A DNA stretch of 35,490 nucleotides from Lachnospiraceae bacterium (GTDB lineage Bacteria; Bacillota; Clostridia; Lachnospirales; Lachnospiraceae), in the NCBI GenBank assembly GCA_009774245.1, contig VSNM01000059.1:1-35490 (forward strand), given 5' to 3'. Every line of letters starts with the position of its first letter. Position 1 is the stretch's first letter. The notes beneath the pieces were generated by a model. The model was not told where the DNA came from, made no database searches, and saw only the letters and a list, made by a program, of their open reading frames with translations. Made by a program: the position numbers and the translations under genes. Positions 32,352 through 35,490 of this stretch are shown here, in pieces.

Positions 32352-34697
32352 ATGATGACACTAAAAGAACTTGAAATCGGAAAATCCGCTGTCGTGACAA
32401 GCGTCGGCGGCGAGGGCGCCCTGCGGCAGCACTTTCTGGACATGGGTGTGATTCCCGGCGTGGAAGTCACTGTTGTAAAACTTGCTCCGATGGGTGATCC
32501 TATCGAGCTACGTATCCACGGCTATGAGCTCACGCTTCGTCTCGCCGATGCCGCGCACATTGCTGTGGAACCCATCACTACAAGCGCCGAATCCCAAAAA
32601 AAGACTTCAAAAAAGACACTGCACCCTGGTTTGGGCGAAGAAGGCATTTTCCATCCGAAGGGCAGCGGCGATCCACTTCCGGACGGAACCCGGCTGACCT
32701 TTGCATTGGTCGGAAACCAAAACTGCGGTAAGACGACACTATTTAACCAACTGACCGGCTCCAAACAGCACGTTGGAAATTTCCCCGGTGTTACCGTGGA
32801 CCGAAAAGACGGTGCGATACGCGGCTACTCCGATACAGAGATCACCGACCTGCCGGGAATTTACTCTATGTCCCCCTATACCAATGAAGAGCTGGTATCC
32901 CGCGATTTTGTGCTGAATGACCAGCCAAAGGGTATCATCAACATCGTCGACGCCACAAATATTGAGCGAAATCTGTATCTCACCATGCAACTACTGGAAA
33001 TGGATGTCCCTACAGTATTAGCACTCAACATGATGGATGAAATGGCAGGCAATGGAGGTACTGTCGATGTAAACGCCATGGAATCCATGCTGGGCATCCC
33101 TGTGGTACCCATCTCAGCCGCCAAAAATCAGGGCGTAGACGAACTGATCAAGCACGCTGTCCATGTTGCCAAATATCAGGAAAAACCGCTTCGTCAGGAT
33201 TTCTGCGACCAAAATGACAACGGCGGCGCTGTGCACCGCTGCCTGCATGCTGTCGTCCATCTGATCGAGGACCACGCTTTGCAGGCTGGACTTCCCGTCC
33301 GCTTTGCAGCCAGCAAAATTATTGAGGGTGATCATCTGATTCTAGAACGCCTGGAACTTGACCAAAATGAAAAAGAGATGCTGGAACACATTATCCTCCA
33401 GATGGAAAAAGAACGCGGGCTGGATCGCAGCGCAGCCATGGCAGACATGCGCTTTGCCTATATCCATAAGATTTGCGACCAGTGTGTAACCAAACCGCAT
33501 GAGAGCAAAGAGCATCTGCGCAGCCAGAAGCTCGATCGCATTCTCACAGGCAAATACACTGCCATTCCAGTGTTTATCGCGATCATGGGACTCGTATTTT
33601 TCCTGACCTTTAACGTTATTGGCGCCTGGCTGCAGGATTTGCTCGCCAGCGGCATAGAATTTCTTTCCGGTCTCGCTGACAACGCCATGACTGCCTGCAA
33701 TGTCAACGAAACCATACACAGCCTGATCATCGACGGCATCTTTGAAGGCGTTGGCAGTGTCTTAAGTTTCCTGCCCATCATCGTGATTATGTTCTTCTTC
33801 CTCTCTATGTTGGAGGACAGCGGATATATTGCGCGCGTTGCTTTTTTTATGGATAAGCTGCTGCGAAAGATCGGATTGTCCGGCCGCAGTATCGTGCCAA
33901 TGTTGATTGGCTTTGGATGCACAGTGCCGGCAGTCATGTCCACGCGCACCCTGCCGAGCGAGCGCGACCGCAAGATGACGATCCTGCTCACGCCATTCAT
34001 GAGCTGTACAGCAAAACTGCCTATTTATGCCTTTTTTGTAAATGCGTTTTTTCCTCATCAGGGCGGACTGATCATGACAGGCTTGTACTTATTTGGCATT
34101 CTGACAGGAATCCTTGTAGCGCTCCTCCTAAAGAAAACAAAGTTTAAAGGAGAAGCTGTACCCTTTGTCATGGAGCTGCCAAACTATCGCCTGCCCGGCG
34201 CCCGCAACGTACTGCAGCTCCTGTGGGAGAAAGCAAAAGATTTCCTACAGCGGGCTTTCTCTGTCATACTGATCGCCACGATTGTGGTGTGGTTTCTGCA
34301 GAGCTTTGATTTCCATTTTAATATGGTCACAGATTCACACGACAGTATTCTGGCTGCCATATCCGGACTACTTGTACCGCTCTTCAAACCGCTTGGATTG
34401 GGCGACTGGCGCATCTGTACAGCACTGATCAGCGGTTTTATGGCAAAGGAAAGCGTCGTCTCTGTTCTGGAAGTACTGTTTGGCGCAGAGGGCGGCGTAG
34501 CGGCAGCCATAAGCTCACTGGCCGCTGCTTCTCTGCTCGTCTTTAGCCTGCTATATACGCCCTGCGTGGCTGCGATCGCCTCTATTAAACGGGAATTAGG
34601 GTACAAATGGGCAATCTATGTTGTACTCTGGCAATGCATCATCGCCTGGGCTGCCGCCCTGATAGTACGTTTTATCGGACTGCTCATTATGCCGTAG
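32352..34697 (+). CDS. feoB: FeoA-FeoB fusion ferrous iron transporter
   Basis: Takes up Fe2+ across the cytoplasmic membrane. Residues 1-75 are a FeoA (SH3-like) domain: LKELEIGKSAVVTSV, RQHFLDMGVIPGVEV, LRIHGYELTLRLADA. From residue 115 comes the FeoB G domain: G1 VGNQNCGKTTLFNQLTG (Q replaces the usual P), GNFPGVTVD, G3 DLPGIYSMS, G4 LNMMDE and G5 ISAAKNQG. A helical insert follows, then the membrane part with the gate motifs MLIGFGCTVPAVMSTR and FMSCTAKLPIYAFF, and the second half with GFMAKESVVSVL. Length 781 fits a FeoAB fusion. Start on GAGGAG; two ATGs in tandem. A weak TATGAT at about 32325 may be its -10 box. No certain Fur box was seen. Confidence 0.96.
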   Translation: MMTLKELEIGKSAVVTSVGGEGALRQHFLDMGVIPGVEVTVVKLAPMGDPIELRIHGYELTLRLADAAHIAVEPITTSAESQKKTSKKTLHPGLGEEGIFHPKGSGDPLPDGTRLTFALVGNQNCGKTTLFNQLTGSKQHVGNFPGVTVDRKDGAIRGYSDTEITDLPGIYSMSPYTNEELVSRDFVLNDQPKGIINIVDATNIERNLYLTMQLLEMDVPTVLALNMMDEMAGNGGTVDVNAMESMLGIPVVPISAAKNQGVDELIKHAVHVAKYQEKPLRQDFCDQNDNGGAVHRCLHAVVHLIEDHALQAGLPVRFAASKIIEGDHLILERLELDQNEKEMLEHIILQMEKERGLDRSAAMADMRFAYIHKICDQCVTKPHESKEHLRSQKLDRILTGKYTAIPVFIAIMGLVFFLTFNVIGAWLQDLLASGIEFLSGLADNAMTACNVNETIHSLIIDGIFEGVGSVLSFLPIIVIMFFFLSMLEDSGYIARVAFFMDKLLRKIGLSGRSIVPMLIGFGCTVPAVMSTRTLPSERDRKMTILLTPFMSCTAKLPIYAFFVNAFFPHQGGLIMTGLYLFGILTGILVALLLKKTKFKGEAVPFVMELPNYRLPGARNVLQLLWEKAKDFLQRAFSVILIATIVVWFLQSFDFHFNMVTDSHDSILAAISGLLVPLFKPLGLGDWRICTALISGFMAKESVVSVLEVLFGAEGGVAAAISSLAAASLLVFSLLYTPCVAAIASIKRELGYKWAIYVVLWQCIIAWAAALIVRFIGLLIMP

Positions 34698-34746
34698 CCC
34701 GCTGTACCTACGTTTGACAATTGCTGTAGCAATTAAGGAACTATAA

Positions 34747-34781
34747 AAGCGAGTAGTGAAAAGCCTTTCCCCTACTCGCTT
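34747..34781 (+). terminator. Terminator after feoAB, possibly bidirectional
   Basis: AAGCGAGTAG (34747-34756) pairs perfectly with CTACTCGCTT (34772-34781). The plus-strand flank is T-rich (CATCTATCTTTCC) and the minus-strand flank has TTTTATAG, so it may stop transcription from both sides. Confidence 0.7.
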
Positions 34782-35027
34782 CATCTATCTTTCCATTTCT
34801 CCGCCACCACTTTGTAAAAATACGTTATAAATTTCTCATACCTTTCAGTCCCATTTTATCTCCTCCTACTGCACCACGACAATCTTCTTGTTATACTACG
34901 ATCATAAATACCCTGTTTTTTGTCGCAAAGAAACCTATATACCTACCATACCATTCAAATCATAAATGAACAAGGGACAAAATTGACCAGCGTTCTTCTT
35001 AAATACCCACAATTTGTTTCACAGATT
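34782..35027. other. Non-coding stretch between feoAB and the rRNA-tRNA operon
   Basis: No credible gene. On the minus strand a strong AGGAGGAG site stands before an ATG (34853) that opens only nine codons, MGLKGMRNL; with a frameshift the sequence could read on as YEKFITYFYKVVAEKWKDR. It may be the relic of a very small protein gene. Nothing else was seen. Confidence 0.3.
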
Positions 35028-35061
35028 TAAAAAACCTCAAAAAATTAACATTTTTCGAGGT
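35028..35061 (-). terminator. Terminator of the rRNA-tRNA operon
   Basis: On the minus strand ACCTCGAAAAAT pairs with ATTTTTTGAGGT around a short GTTA loop and is followed by a run of T. It lies 9 bases after the tRNA-Cys gene, the last gene of the operon. Confidence 0.85.
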
Positions 35062-35069
35062 CTCTGGAG

Positions 35070-35140
35070 AGGCGCAGATCGGATTTGAACCGGTGATCAG
35101 GGAGTTGCAGTCCCACGCCTTACCGCTTGGCTACTGCGCC
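35070..35140 (-). tRNA. tRNA-Cys (anticodon GCA)
   Basis: The minus strand folds as a full cloverleaf: acceptor GGCGCAG/CTGCGCC, D arm with AGCCAAGCGGTAAGGC, anticodon loop CTGCAAC with GCA at 35106-35108, and T arm GGTTCAAATCC. The discriminator base is U, as in tRNA-Cys. The CCA end is not encoded. No variable-arm anomaly. Confidence 0.96.
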
Positions 35141-35197
35141 ATACTTTATTATATTCAAAAACAATATATATTATAACAAACAAATTATTAAAATAAA

Positions 35198-35269
35198 CTC
35201 CCCGAGTAGGGCTCGAACCTACAACAACTCGGTTAACAGCCGAGTGCTCTACCATTGAGCTATCGAGGA
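35198..35269 (-). tRNA. tRNA-Asn (anticodon GTT)
   Basis: Minus-strand cloverleaf: acceptor TCCTCGA/TCGGGGA with one G-U pair, D arm AGCTCAATGGTAGAGC, anticodon loop CTGTTAA between CTCGG and CCGAG, and T arm GTAGG-TTCGAGC-CCTAC. Discriminator G. It lies between the 23S 3' end and tRNA-Cys in one transcript. Confidence 0.96.
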
Positions 35270-35448
35270 AAATGTCTTCACTTCGTGAAGCCATCAGAAA
35301 AGCTTCGCTTTTCCGACTTTAGCAATTAACTGACTTATTGAGATTGTTCCCTCAAAACCGAACACAAAAATATTTTATCTGTACCATATCTTCCTTCTGT
35401 TATTCCATCCTCTTTTTCCAGCACTTTCCAACATTTCCATACCTGTCA

Positions 35449-35490
35449 GGATAAGCCTTCGACCGATTAGTAGCATTCAGCTCAGTACAT
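35449..35490 (-). rRNA. 3' end of 23S rRNA (partial)
   Basis: The minus strand reads GAGCTGAATGCTACTAATCG followed by GTCGAAGGCTTATCC, the conserved 3' end of 23S rRNA. The gene continues beyond the right edge. The exact 3' end is estimated. No 5S rRNA sequence is seen between it and tRNA-Asn. Confidence 0.88.

Noticed and set aside
995..34147. Many plus-strand ORFs of 60-140 codons opposite the glycan genes, the 870-residue gene and feoAB
   Set aside because: They are antisense or out-of-frame shadows of supported genes, with no family signal and no ribosome binding sites.

Overview
The window looks like a chromosomal segment from a low-to-mid GC Gram-positive Clostridium relative, most likely a Lachnospiraceae member. 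The reasons are strong AGGAGG-type ribosome binding sites, a fused FeoA-FeoB iron transporter, a HTH_26-type small regulator, a Firmicutes-style TnpB-related protein and an rRNA operon trailed by tRNA-Asn and tRNA-Cys. By eye the left two thirds are AT-rich and the right third is clearly richer in GC. This fits a horizontally exchanged surface-glycan locus next to older chromosome.

Region 1 (1-22023, all on the minus strand) is one long cell-surface glycan locus, transcribed from right to left. Read in transcription order it begins with teichoic-acid-like chemistry: a TagD-type cytidylyltransferase fused to a Gfo/Idh/MocA oxidoreductase, a TagF-like transferase with a beta-propeller tail, and a glycerophosphodiesterase. 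It continues with a TylF-like methyltransferase, a LicD-type phosphotransferase and a LicC-like cytidylyltransferase fused to an aminotransferase. Then come a frameshifted methyltransferase, family 2, 4 and 8 glycosyltransferases, a pyruvyl transferase, a frameshifted SGNH esterase and a WbsX-like protein. Together they would build a polymer carrying cytidylyl-activated phospho-alcohol or amino groups, pyruvate, methyl and perhaps acyl groups. Ten of these proteins carry the same small Rossmann-like module (pattern I-x-G-x-G-x-x-G ... VVD), fused at the C-terminus of glycosyltransferases and at the N-terminus of methyltransferases. Several gene relics lie between the intact genes, so the locus has been remodelled by module exchange.

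Region 2 (about 22180-24540, minus strand) sits at the upstream end of the glycan locus. It holds a TnpB-family protein in which all three RuvC catalytic acidic positions are replaced (D to S, E to A, D to K) while the zinc ribbon is kept. It is followed by about 300 nt of structured non-coding sequence in the position of a TnpB guide RNA and preceded by repeats, hairpins and a terminator. This resembles a nuclease-dead, RNA-guided DNA-binding protein (TldR-like) and is the most interesting item here.

Region 3 (24541-32351) is accessory DNA. It has two small plus-strand genes behind a good promoter, a small unknown protein, a HTH regulator, an 870-residue orphan with an acidic stretch, a SUKH (SMI1/KNR4) protein, an acidic leucine-rich-repeat protein and a lipoprotein with Asp/Gly-rich repeat motifs. 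The SUKH and LRR genes, with a relic of another SUKH gene between them, suggest an immunity-type cassette. A 154-bp nested palindrome precedes feoAB.

Region 4 (32352-35490) is ordinary chromosome: feoAB on the plus strand, then the 3' end of a minus-strand rRNA operon (23S end, tRNA-Asn, tRNA-Cys, terminator).
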